This document shows positions 1 to 11,800 of a stretch of 64,000 nucleotides of DNA, in pieces. The stretch is from Cyanoderma ruficeps (taxonomy: Eukaryota; Chordata; Aves; Passeriformes; Timaliidae): contig VZDJ01000003.1 of the NCBI GenBank assembly GCA_008694505.1, forward strand, positions 54,782 through 118,781, in the 5' to 3' direction. A program made the position numbers and the translations under genes. How positions within the stretch are numbered: position 1 is the first letter of the stretch; every line of letters starts with the position of its first letter. Below the pieces are notes generated by a model. That model had not been told where the DNA came from. It did no database searches and saw only the letters and a list, made by a program, of their open reading frames with translations.

Positions 1-2652
1 CCCCCCCCCCCAAACAAACACACACACCCCACCCCTATTTTCTGACCATTTCTGTTGCTGTTTACATGGTAGCTTTCCATAAGGAAGTTCAAATGAGGAA
101 AACTTCTCTGCAGTCATTTTTTTCTGTGGTGACAACTAAACCCTTTCATAAATGTAAATATGAATGGCTTTTTTTCTGATGAGGCTTTCGTAACTGCCCT
201 CCTTTGTGTATTCTGAGGCTGTGTGAATGCACTGAAAAGCAGGTGAAGCTACAAACCCCTCAGAAAAAGCTTGTATTGTATTTACATAGCTTGAAATCTG
301 ATGAACTTTAGTGCTGTTATATTTGTGAGTCAGAAAAAAACAGCTATGAAGAGCAAAACTAAAGATGTATTTAATCAGCAAAGGGAATTTTGCCAGTCCC
401 TAGTGCTTTGAAGTAAGTTTAATGTGAAGATTGATCTTTTTTTTTTCTTTAGTCTCAGTGTCAGCATTTAATTTGTTGGTGGATAGCCTGTGCAGGGTGA
501 AAGTGCAAATGCAAAGCAAGAATTCAGTAAGTGCTGGAAGTCTCTAGAAGCTTTTGGAAAGCCCCTATGTGCTGGAAATGGGCTTTTGCAGTCACATTCA
601 TATAATGAAGTTTTGCTTTTTCCCCTGCTCCATACAGCATGGATAAACAGCTGAATTTTAACGTGCAAGCATTGATGAGGGAACTTGAGGTTACCACTGA
701 TTGGCTTACTTCACCTTTTGGAGGATTGTCTGGCCTTTCTTGTTGCAGATAGACCGTGACATAATAATCCGGCGATAATTGCCACTTGCTCTAAAAAATC
801 AGGGTCTGCAAATGAAGATGGCTAATTCTTCCTGGTCCCAACTGTCTTAAAACCCCACAAAGTAATAAAATAATCCAGCCACCGATTACAAATATCCAGG
901 ATAGATTGAACCCTGTGGAATGGAAAGGAATGGGCAAGGATTTGTGAAGGTGCATTGGTTCCATGAGCAGAATGAGGAAAGTCACATCACGGATTTCCTG
1001 GTCTGGTCACTGTACATGCATTCTTGCTGTATGGATTCACTCTTGCCTGACAGTTTATTCAATGCAAACATGGATAAAACTGCTGCTTCTGTAGTGTGAC
1101 TCTGTTCCTATGCCTTGATGTGTGATTTTAAGAGAAGCGTGACCAATTTTTGTATGTTGTTTAATAACCAGAAGTCTCAATCTCTTTTTTCTTAAAAATG
1201 AAACAAAACCCATACAGGCAGTAGCTGTAATCCCAGATGAGTAACACATGTGACTGTGAGTCCTGAACCTTTGATGCTTTAGGGGTATAAACACAGCTTC
1301 AAACCAACGCCAACCTCTGGCTTTAAAACTTTGACTTCCATTGGAAAGAAAGAATTTCTGATCTTCAGAGCTGTTGGGTAAACTATGAAATGACAGTCAC
1401 AGTTATTTACTTGTACAGGTTTGTTGTGGGTGGTATCGGGGCTGTGGCAATCCGTGTGGAGGCAGAAGATATCTCACTGAGCTGCCCCTTGTCTCCTTGT
1501 ATGTAGAACCCATGGTTATTTTGTAGTTTTATGAGTGCTTTTCTTCCATTCATATGATTCCTTTCATACCCTTACCTTTGTACTGGCTTTCCCAACCATC
1601 CAGAGAAACTCTAAGGCTTTGAAGTAATTAAAAGCATTTTATAATTTGTTTGTTACTCTATGTTTGAACACAGCAGTTGCCAGAACAGAGTGTTACTGCG
1701 TTTTTTTCCCTCTTCCAAAATAGGCTAAGAGGGATGCACTGACCACAGAAAGAAAGTGAAGAGGAAGCAAAGCCATAAGACTGGAATTCTCCTGCCTCCT
1801 GTCACATCTGCAGTGTGGTCTGGGTTGTCAGTGGATCCTTTGCTTTTAGATTTAATACTGCTCCATATATCTTGATGTGGAAGGACAGTATGATGGATTT
1901 GCAATGTTTGCAGTCCCTGTCAAATACTGAGACACAATGGACCAAGGCCATGCCTGGTTGGAAGTATGTCCTGTGCAGTCCAGATGGGTATCAAGGGCCC
2001 TGTAGCTTAGGCAAAGCAGGAAGGCTGATACAAAAATTTCAGCATGTGAAATGTTGCAGACTTTGTTAGCTAATCTACTGAATGTTCTTAATGGTTTGCT
2101 AATTCACAAAAACTTCTTATTTCTTCTGTTGTACTGCTGGCCTGGGGGCCAGTGAGGGGTTATAGTCTGAGACAAACATGGAGCACATGGTCCAGTCCAT
2201 CTGATGGGTTAGGTAATTGATTGTGGGACTGCAGCTGGGAACAGAATTTCGATTTGCACTTATGAAACAGCTTTTATTCTGGTCTTGATCTCCGGGGAAT
2301 GGATGCAAAACACCAGAAGAGCAAGATGCAGCTCTTCCTCATGCATCATGTTTGGCAAATCAACTTTTGACCTTTTAGTGGCTTTATAAAAATATGAGTG
2401 TCTTTGCCTCGGTTTCAGGTTATTAAGAAGTAGATATTTTTTCTGTTTCCCTTTGGACTGTAGTGGCTGTGAGGTATGAAACAGCCTAGATGTATGCAGC
2501 AAAATAAATACCGAAAACCTGTTGTGTTCATATTTCTCCAGTGTAATGACTGGCTTATGAGGAAAGCTCAGGATTGGTGGTATGAAGAGTATATTTATTT
2601 TTGACTTCTAGTACTGAACAGAGGAGATTAACTCTTTTGTGCTTATTTTCAG
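1..2652 (+). other. ADAMTS12: 3' end of an upstream ADAMTS12 intron
   Basis: This stretch precedes the first recognised exon and should be the tail of the preceding ADAMTS12 intron. It opens with a C-run and an A/C-rich simple tract (1-40). I see no coding exon, no CR1 tail and no LTR edge in the rest. Short reading frames here show no family resemblance. Confidence 0.75.
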
Positions 2653-2827
2653 ACTGGATATTTCCATCTGCCTCATGGGGATTACTTCATTGAGCCCATT
2701 AAAAAGCATCCACAGAAGGAGGAAACACCCCATCCCCATATTATCTATGGTGCAAATAACCTTCAAAATACTTTAAGGAGAAGACGGGCCGTTCTGATGG
2801 AAAAGGAACAAACGTGTGGACTGAATG
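2653..2827 (+). CDS. ADAMTS12: ADAMTS12 exon, late prodomain with cysteine switch
   Basis: Residues 1-58 of the partial protein, beginning [15 protein letters not shown], a close match to the human prodomain segment. The acceptor AG is at 2651-2652 and the donor GT at 2828-2829; the exon starts in phase 0 and ends with the first base of a split Asp codon. TCGLN near the end holds the cysteine-switch Cys55, which is expected to chelate the catalytic zinc and keep the zymogen latent. The part before it differs from human: it carries a run of four arginines (residues 42-45, nt 2776-2787) absent at this place in the human protein as I remember it. The next exon lies 25 kb downstream. Confidence 0.93.
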
Positions 2828-5800
2828 GTATTAATTTTGCTGGATTTCTGCCTATTTGCTTTATGAATCTTTTTAAGCGGTGATTTTCCAGTGGTGTGTG
2901 CTTTTCCTTCTGCCAGGCTTTTAAAAATTCTGTAAGAAAAGATTATGCAAAATGAGAGCATTTCAATCAAAACACCACAGGAGCCAACCATCTGTGTTCT
3001 TTTCTGAAAAGTTAAATGCTCCTTATGACTATTGCGATATGTTTTTCACACCATTGTGTCGCAGGGCAAAGCTGGGCGTGTCCCAATTTCAGGAACACTG
3101 GAATGAAGCTCAGGACACAGCTGTTGTAAAAAACTCTCTATTTAATTCTATTTTGACTCCAGTATTTATAGATATGTACAGAGGTCAAGGGATTGGCTAC
3201 ACAGGTCGCCACCCATTCAACCTGGATGGTGGACATCACCATCAGTCATTTCTTCTCTCACAGGAGAAGTATGTAAACATTCTAAGAATAGACATTATTT
3301 ACATGAAGGCTACGTGAGAAAGTTCTACAGAAAGACAAAAGACAGAAAACTCAGGGTAACACCACTGATCCTTTCTACCCCTCAATTTTTCTCCAACCAG
3401 AGCTGTTCAGTGAGTTTGAAACTTGAATTCTTGACGAGTTCTGGAATGACAAGACTTGCAGTCAGCATTATTTTTAATAAATATTCTCACTGCATGTGAA
3501 TTCTATCTTCAACATAAAATAACTCCCCTCTAATCTAATGGTTTAAATTTAGGATTTCTAGATTTTCTGTGATTGTTAGCAGATTATTTAAAGAGTTTTA
3601 TTTAGTTATTCTGAAAGTGAAGTACAGGCCATCAACAGCAAGATTTATTTTTGTAGAAGTATAACTAAAAATAGCTTAAATATTGGTGCAGTAATACTCA
3701 GGATCATGTATTTTTGTGAAACTAAACTAATACACTGTGCTGGAAGGGAAGATATTACATCTAGAGGGTAGATGGCATCTCATAATTACAAAATTAGATC
3801 CTTTATTTAGTAAAATAATTTCCTTGATTTATTTCACACCAGAAATGTACAGATTTTGTATTGGTTCCCTGATGTTTGAGGCCTTGAATCTGAGTCTATA
3901 CCAAACTTTAAACAGGTGTAGTGTTGGTAGGGATGGATCAGTAATGACCTATGTGACCTTAGGCCTGAGTAATGTACAAATGGAGCTGCAGAATACACAG
4001 GAATGTGTTTCTGTCTTTCACAGGTTAGTGGTTTAAGAGAAGTTGGTTCCTTTCCAGGAATGGGAAATGAAAGGAGGAATGTAGTATAATCTCCAATCAT
4101 GACTGCTGGTGAAGTTTTACTGCTGTGTAATATGGATTGGGAAATTAAAGAAGCAAAGAACAACTTGACCCCTCCTATATTTCTGTTCATAGACCTGAAT
4201 TGCACTTCTTGCTTGATGGCCCAAGGTAGTGCAAAATGGTAACAGGGGACAAACATGAGAAAGCTGATGGGGGGAGTTACTCAATCTTCTGTGGTACCTA
4301 TCTGATGTTATTGATCCGAAAGTGACAGAATTATTTCTGGTGATAGTATGTTCATGATATTGCAGGCAAACAAAGGTAATGTCTTATGAGTTAATAAAGT
4401 GGTAAGCTATAATTTATGTTTCTGTTTTTAACTGAACCTGTCAGCCTCAAGAGGTAATACCTCCTTTTGACCAAGCAGTAATTTTGGCTGTCGTAATAGT
4501 TGAAGAATCAGTGTAAAAAAGTGCATGAGGGTAAAACCATTTCCTTCATTATATTTTTTCCCTTTGTGTGACAGCATATAACAATCATAGGTACCTCAAA
4601 AGGCCTTAATGTTTCTGTTGTGTGTTATGTGTCCTGGACTGCATCCAGAGTCCCGTGGGCAGCAGGGGAGGGAGGGGATTCTGTCCCTCTGCTCTGCTCT
4701 GGTGAGACCCACCTGGAGCTTTGCATCCAGCTCTGGGGTCCCAGCACAGGGAGGACAGGGACCTACCTGCTGGAGTGAGCCCAGAAGAGGAACACCAAGA
4801 TGATCAAAGGGATGGAGCATTTTTCAGCCTGGAGAAAAAAAGGCTTTGGAGTGAAGTAATTATGGCTTTCCAGTACCAGAAGGAAGAACGATTGAAAGAG
4901 ACTTTTTACGAGGGCTTGGAGGGATAGGGCAAGGGGAAGGAAATGGCTTTAAACTGAAAGAGTGTAGATTTAGATAAGAGATTAGCAAAAAATTCTTTAT
5001 CTTCAAGGTGATGAAGCTCTGGAACAAATTGCCTAGAGAAGCTGTGGATGCTCCATCCCTGAAAGTGTTCAAGGCCAGGCTGGATGGAGCTCTGAGCAAC
5101 CTGGTGTAGTGGAAGATGTCCCTGCCCATGGCAGGGGATTGAAACTAAATGATCTTTCAGGTACCTTCCAAACCAAGCCATTCTGTGTTTTGTTATTTGT
5201 GAGCAGGGATAGAAGAAAGAAAGAATTCAGTGTCATCTTCTGTTGCTACTGCATGTTGTCAGAACAGTTGCTCTTGTTAGAAGTGAAATACAGAACAAAA
5301 AGGAAAAGTGATACATGTTGCAGCAGCCCTCTTGTTAGAGGGTAGAAATGAGTCGAGACACAGACTTCTTGTCTGTCACAGTGGGAAAAGGGTCCTGGTT
5401 TATTCCTCTTTACAGCTCAGCCATCCTGACTCCAACCATTTACTGACTCTGGCTGCAGCAAGCTCCAACTGTAGGTTTCCCTTGCAGCCTCTGATTGCTG
5501 GTTATTTTCTGCTAAACTGTGACTGCATGAATTAGTTTGCAGACTCTGAATACAGACTTTTGCTCAGCTAGACTATGATCGCAGGTTCCAACAACAGGCT
5601 CTAACTGCAGACCCAGACTGGCCCCACAGCAGTGACTTTCTATCCCCAGATCCTCCTTCTTTATGGTCCTCATGTTCATGATCATCCATGATTCCCCTTT
5701 ACCAGCCAACCCACTCCCTTTTATCACACTTATCTTTATTGGATACAGCTGTGACTCATCAGGGGCAAGGTTGTATTGGGTAATTAACACTGCTGTTACT

Positions 5801-8800
5801 CATCAGGGGCAAGGTCACCTGGATTCCCTTCTTGTACAATATAATTCTTGCATTCTGTGCCAAATGTATTCACAACTTAGGCTTTGGTGAATATTTGGTG
5901 CGTAAATAAATTTTAAAGTTGACTCTGCCACCTTTTCAGGATTTCATTTTTTTGTGAAACCACCTTCTCATTTTTCATTTTTTTGTGCTTTTGAGGTTGG
6001 TGCCAGAAAGCTTGTACCCCCACGTGACATCACAGATAGCTTAGAATAATACCTTTTGGGATTGCTTCAAGGCAAGGCATTTCCGATTTGCAGTTCACAG
6101 TTAATTGTAAAAGCTAATTCTATTTTATAAGTTAGAACTCCATTTTGTGTTTTCAACCCTCAGCAACCACTGAGCCAGGGCTCAGCTGATGAAGAGTTGC
6201 CTACTGTATGTCTTACAGGAACTGGTGTTCAGATATTTTAACCTTGTGGACTGAGATTCATCATGCACAGTGTCTGCATTTGTTTATTTGAGCTCTGAGT
6301 TTGTTAGGCTTTTTTAAATTAAACTAAGATGCTTGAGTTATTTCTGTGACTTAGGTTTGGTGTGTGTTCAGGTTGAAGTGTGGTGGTGATTTTTGCTTGA
6401 AGAAGTTGAATCGCCTCAATGCTTAATGAGTCAGTGTGCAGAGCTGAGTGGTGATAATAGAAATCTTTTAGTCAGAAACTAACCTGTCTATCAGGCAAGG
6501 AATATAAAGACTAGTTGTACAGACAAATGAAAGTAAAGGAATTACTACAGAATGGAATAGGTAGAGGATGCTGATCTCCTGTGCAGTCTTCTTCCAGGTT
6601 TGGTGTTTTTTTAACACAAGATATGTGTCTCTTGGAAGAAGCCTTGTGCAACAGCTTTTACAACTTCTGCCATGGCAACAACTGCACGAATATCCATGGT
6701 CCTACCTGCTTGTTACCTGTCTTGCCTATATACAATAATACCGTAGAATCAATGACTTTCCTGTAGCCTTGCAATGATTACATTAAGTATTTTATAATTG
6801 GTATTATCTTTAGCAGTTTCAGATACCTGGAGAAAAATCATTGCAGTAAGTTATGTAAATTAAAACTAATGTTTGTGCTGCACACTCCCATTGCTGCTCA
6901 GGCAAATGCCAGCTGACTCAGTCATTAGCTGCATGCAAAGCTGAGTTATTAATCTTGAAAGTAGCCTAACAATACTGGACATTGCTAGCACCTGTCTTAT
7001 TGTACCATTTGAAATATGTGTGAGAAGTAGCAGAAAAGATAAAAATGTCCCTGTGCCTTATAAAAAACTCTCTAATCCTTTGTGCCCAGAGGAGAGGAAA
7101 CTGAGGATCTGGGAATTTGTTTTATTCTTCCAAATTGGTTACTTCAGAAACTTAACAATTCTCTGAGACATAATGTAAGGGAAGAGAAATTATCCTACCT
7201 TCTACAGAAAAAGAGGTGATCTCCTATTTCTTCTGCTTGTTTTCATGTAGCCTGTCACAAGGTATTGGTTTTGTTTGTGAGCTTCAGTATGAGAGAGATT
7301 TTGTGAAGTTTGCAAGTGGAAATGCTGTGATGTAATGAAACTCTTCCTAAGTGCTGCTAAGAGGGGACTGATATGAACAGATGGGCTTCTTTTTCTTGGG
7401 CTGGAGAGAAGGACAGGCTGCTGTTGTTTAGAGGGTGAGGGCAGTTAAGTTTATTCAGATTGAAACCTATTGATTGCTGGAGAAGGCTGAGATACATAAC
7501 GAAGGAGTGAAAATGTTAGGGTATTAAAATTGATCTCTGTGAATATTTAATTGGAGCTTTAGGTGTACAAAAAGAGTCGTATGTTTTACCCTTATTTTGG
7601 CATTGAAGTATTTGATAGATCAGAAGTTAGGATTAGTTTGGATTTGACAGGGGCATTGAAGTATTTGATTAATTCTGCTACCATCACTCAATTTTCGCAT
7701 TGAAGTATTTGATAGATCAGAAGTTAGGATTAGTTTGGATTTGACATGGGCCTCCAACTCCATGTCTGCAGAGAAGTTACAAATCGTAAAATTCATTTTT
7801 TTTGCTTTTGGAGCAATTTTGCTCCAGAATTGGAACTGTGATGGGGTAGAGCTGGGGTGGAAGAGAGAAGAGGCTGGCTGCTGTGTGAAATGATAAGGAG
7901 GGGTGGGGGAGTTAAAGGAGCAGAGCAGCATTTTCTGTGTGAAACTGTTTTTTAAGTATTTTGAGTGATGATAGCAGAATTAATTTATCAGAAGTCTAGA
8001 ATGCCATTAGCTGTTTTAGGCAATGACTACCTATTGTTCTTCCTGTGTTTGACTGCAGGACTTTATTCAATCACATTCTTGCTTTTTGATGATTAACTTG
8101 ATATTGTCTAAGATTTCTCTTCCGTTTTTGCGATGGTGCGGTGCTTCTCCTGAGGCTTTTGGCTGCTCTTTCAGGCTAGCTGTGGCACTGGCATCGCAAA
8201 AAGGTACGGTCCTGTATTCTGGAATATGATTCCGATCTTGTGGGTTCTTGTCTCAGCAGCAGTGTGAACAATGCAAGAAATAAAGGATGGAACTCCGGTG
8301 GGGAACTTCAACCGGGTTTTATTAAATCCACACAACTTCCTTCCACCCAGGAGTCAGCCTGCCGAAGCCCACTGAACTCACTGGTTCTCTCCTTAAATCT
8401 GGGGGTGGGGGAGTGGGGAGGTTACAGCTTGGAACCAGTCCATTGTGGGAAGAGAGTGGCCCCGAACCTAAGTGACAACCCATAGAACAAATCAAGGAAC
8501 AAAGAGGGAAAGAGAACCTAGACCTTGCCAATCACTCGAAGCCTTCACCAGAACTTTCTGGACAATAGGTGAGGCCTCGAAGTGATAGACAGGACCCAGG
8601 TGTCACATAAATGATGATTGATTAATAACAATAACTGGGGTAAACCATAATGGGGTAGAACATGGGATACATAGGGAAAAACATTGTGGAACAATATAAA
8701 ACAAACAGATGCATACAAAAAACTGGCAAAACTCCAAAACACACCACTACAAGTTTTTATGCTTGTAAGTGTCCAGAATGAACTAGTAATATTGGCTTTT

Positions 8801-11800
8801 GACCCTGAAATCCTTTGTTTAATCACTTGAAAGAAGGAAGGAGAAAAACCCCTAGGGTCATGTTTTATTCTCAAGCAATAACCTACCTTCTTTTGTTTTA
8901 GAAGGACATTGTGGCCAGTGTAAGCAGCTTTGCTTGAACTCCTGGTTGTAAGCTCAGAACTCCTGGTAGAGGCACTATAGCTTCTTGCTTTTAAGGAAAG
9001 TTGCTGATATTTTCCCAGTATTTGTTTATCTTGTATTTAATCACATCAGTTATAATTCAGCTTAATCAGCTTGGTTTCTCCAGGGCACGGAGACTGTTAT
9101 CCATGGGATGGTAAATTGGCACTTGAAATTTAGTAACTGAGGTTAACTTGACCTCGGTTTAAGGAAGAGCATCTTTCTTGCTGCATGGCTCTTCTTTCTA
9201 CAACTGGCTCTTGTAAGCTGTTTATGAGATGCTTGTCATGAAAAAAAGGGCAAATAGGGTTATTCAGTCAGAATAACCTCTATTTTAAAACAGGAACAAG
9301 GAAGCAAACAGCTTGCAGAAGAGCACAGAGTATCTCTCATCTCTGAAACAGTTTGCACTGAACTGAAAAAAGTGACTGGCTCCTTGTGTGAACAGCAGTA
9401 TTTCAGAGGTGGGGGACCTGGGAAATAAAGACATCAGAATTGGTTTATTGTAGCAATCAATGAGACAATTGCTGCTAACTGGTATCAAAACACTTCTCCC
9501 CTCCCCAGTCATCCTCATGGAATGAAACCAAATGATTCTAACTTTTTTTTGGTTTTTGGAATACACTGGAGGTTTTTTTAGTTGCTCTCAGTACAGGTAG
9601 AGGAGAAAGGAATAAAATACTGTATTTTCTGCCATTCTTCCTCTCCAGTTAAATGAGAGGAGTCAAAACTAGAGGAAGTGGATTTACCCAAGTGGATCGA
9701 AGTGTGTGCTGAGCAAGGGCCTGAGATGGCTCAGTGCTGGCAGAGTACTGGCACCTGCTTTCCCAGTCTGTGATTATTTTCTCATTTTCTTCTCTTTTCT
9801 GATGGAATTTTATTTCCAGTATTTCACTTGCTCCTATTAACTGAAGCAAGGTGAATTCCCTAAGTGTTATTCAGGAGGTGAGGGAGAAAAATGTAGCAAC
9901 ACAGGATTGTTGTTAAAAGGTCATAATTGTCACTTGTTGCCACCAAAGGCATCGTATACAGTACCTCACTCAAAGACTGAATAAATTTTAAAGTTCTGTG
10001 ACAAGCCATTTTCCAAATAATATGAATCAAATATACAAGGAAGGAAAAGTTTCACTGTGATTCACCAATTTTTCTTCACTGTGATTCACCAATCTTTCTA
10101 TTCAGTCACTGTGCCACTGGAGAGAAAGTGTTTGCTACAGCATGCTTGCTTATGTACTTGCTTTTCTGTAGTTTTAAGGGTAGTTTATGATCTCTTCCAT
10201 GTCTTCATTGAAAGGTTGCTTAACTACTCATCAGATTGAGGAATCTCAGTCTGCATCCAGGCTAACTTAATTCAGCAGGTCTAACTGAGTACTGTTTTAG
10301 AGGAATATATTCTGCTCTTGCACTGTACCTGTAGTTTTCCTTACCTGTGTGTGATGCTATTGAATTTCTTGAGTTTAGCAGTTGATTTGGTAAACAATTG
10401 CCTTAGTAATGTAAATGTTGAATTGCTGCGGTATTGATTTGGAGAGCAAGAGTACACTTGAAACTGTTGCATATCACATCCATCCCTTTTTCTTTTGTAG
10501 AATAACTGTAGCGTTGAATAATTGTAAACCACATTTTCACAGGTGAAATAGAAAACCCAGAAAGCTAAGCTGAGTTTGGTAAAACACTTTTGATGCAGGA
10601 GTTTGAAAATTTGCTCAGAGCACTTGATCCATTAGCGGAGTAGTATTGGCAGAGATGTTCAGCCTTCAGTCTGATTAGGGCCAGATTTCTCAGTCATACT
10701 GAACTCCTTGTGGACCTTCTAATAAGAAACTACAATTGCCTTATTATTTCTAGATCGCAGATTTCCAGTTCTTCTCAGAAGTGCTGTACTCATTCTGTGG
10801 GGCTGATGAACTGATATGAGCTCAGTGTCCAAAATTAGTTTCTCTGGAGTTGCATATCCTTTATGAGCCTCCTGTTCTAGATGACACACTTTAAGCAGGT
10901 GTCTGAGTTCAGTTTTTCTGCATGAAGCACTATGTCCTTGCAGCTTGCCCAGTCCTTGCTTGTGGCTGTCTTCTCCACTCTTTGTGTCGCAGCAGCTGAC
11001 TGAACTTGGATCCATTTTGCTTGGGGAGACACCTTTGGAGCATTTGTACTTCAAAGGCATTCACAATATTCCTCTAAGTATAGATTTTAGCTTTATGGTT
11101 AGTTGGGAGTGAGGGGAACTGCATAATTTGGGTGGGTTTTTTTCCTATCCACTACTACTTCAGTTAACTTGTAAGCCCCTCATTTTTAGGGATAAGTGGG
11201 ACCACATTTGCATTTATCCCACACCACACACAATTGCTTGGGCTGCATAGATACTCTGCACCCCTATGCTATTTATGTAATAAATAAATAAATAAAATAA
11301 ACTTAAGTGAACTGTATGTAAGTAACAGACTGGAGAGACACTGTTCACTGAAAGATCGTATAGATGACATACATTTTTTTCCTGAAAAATGGAATTGTCC
11401 CAAAGACATAGTCAACCATCTTTATGAAAAGGAAAAAAAAAATGGACAGAAGATTGATGTGCTAAAAGGTGTAGAAAATGTTTTTAATTGCTGCCCTCAA
11501 ATACTGTACTTGTTTGAAGATTTCGTGGAACTGTTTTCTTGCATATTCAGGTTTCTCTATGAAAGAGCATAGGAGAGAATATAGGAGAGAATATGAGATC
11601 CCCACATGATCTCATTTAGAGTTACCACTTTTTTTCTCTTTCAAATACTTAACCTAAACTTACTTCAGCCAACAGCATGCAATAAGGCATCTTAGCTGAA
11701 AAAAATAGGTATTCCTGTGCTCTTTAAACAGCAGTGATGAGGTCTTTGTGCACAGAAATTAGACTGCTACAGAAAGTCTCTTCTAAGCTGTTCTAATCAA

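Noticed and set aside
1..2652. Search for the preceding prodomain exon
   Set aside because: No segment matching the earlier prodomain was recognised; it should lie upstream of the window.
2952..3317. 121-codon + strand frame just after the first exon
   Set aside because: No domain or family similarity, no splice context, and a low-complexity random-like peptide; it lies in the intron.
3834..4256. 140-codon minus-strand frame
   Set aside because: No recognisable family and no supporting signals; chance open frame in intron.
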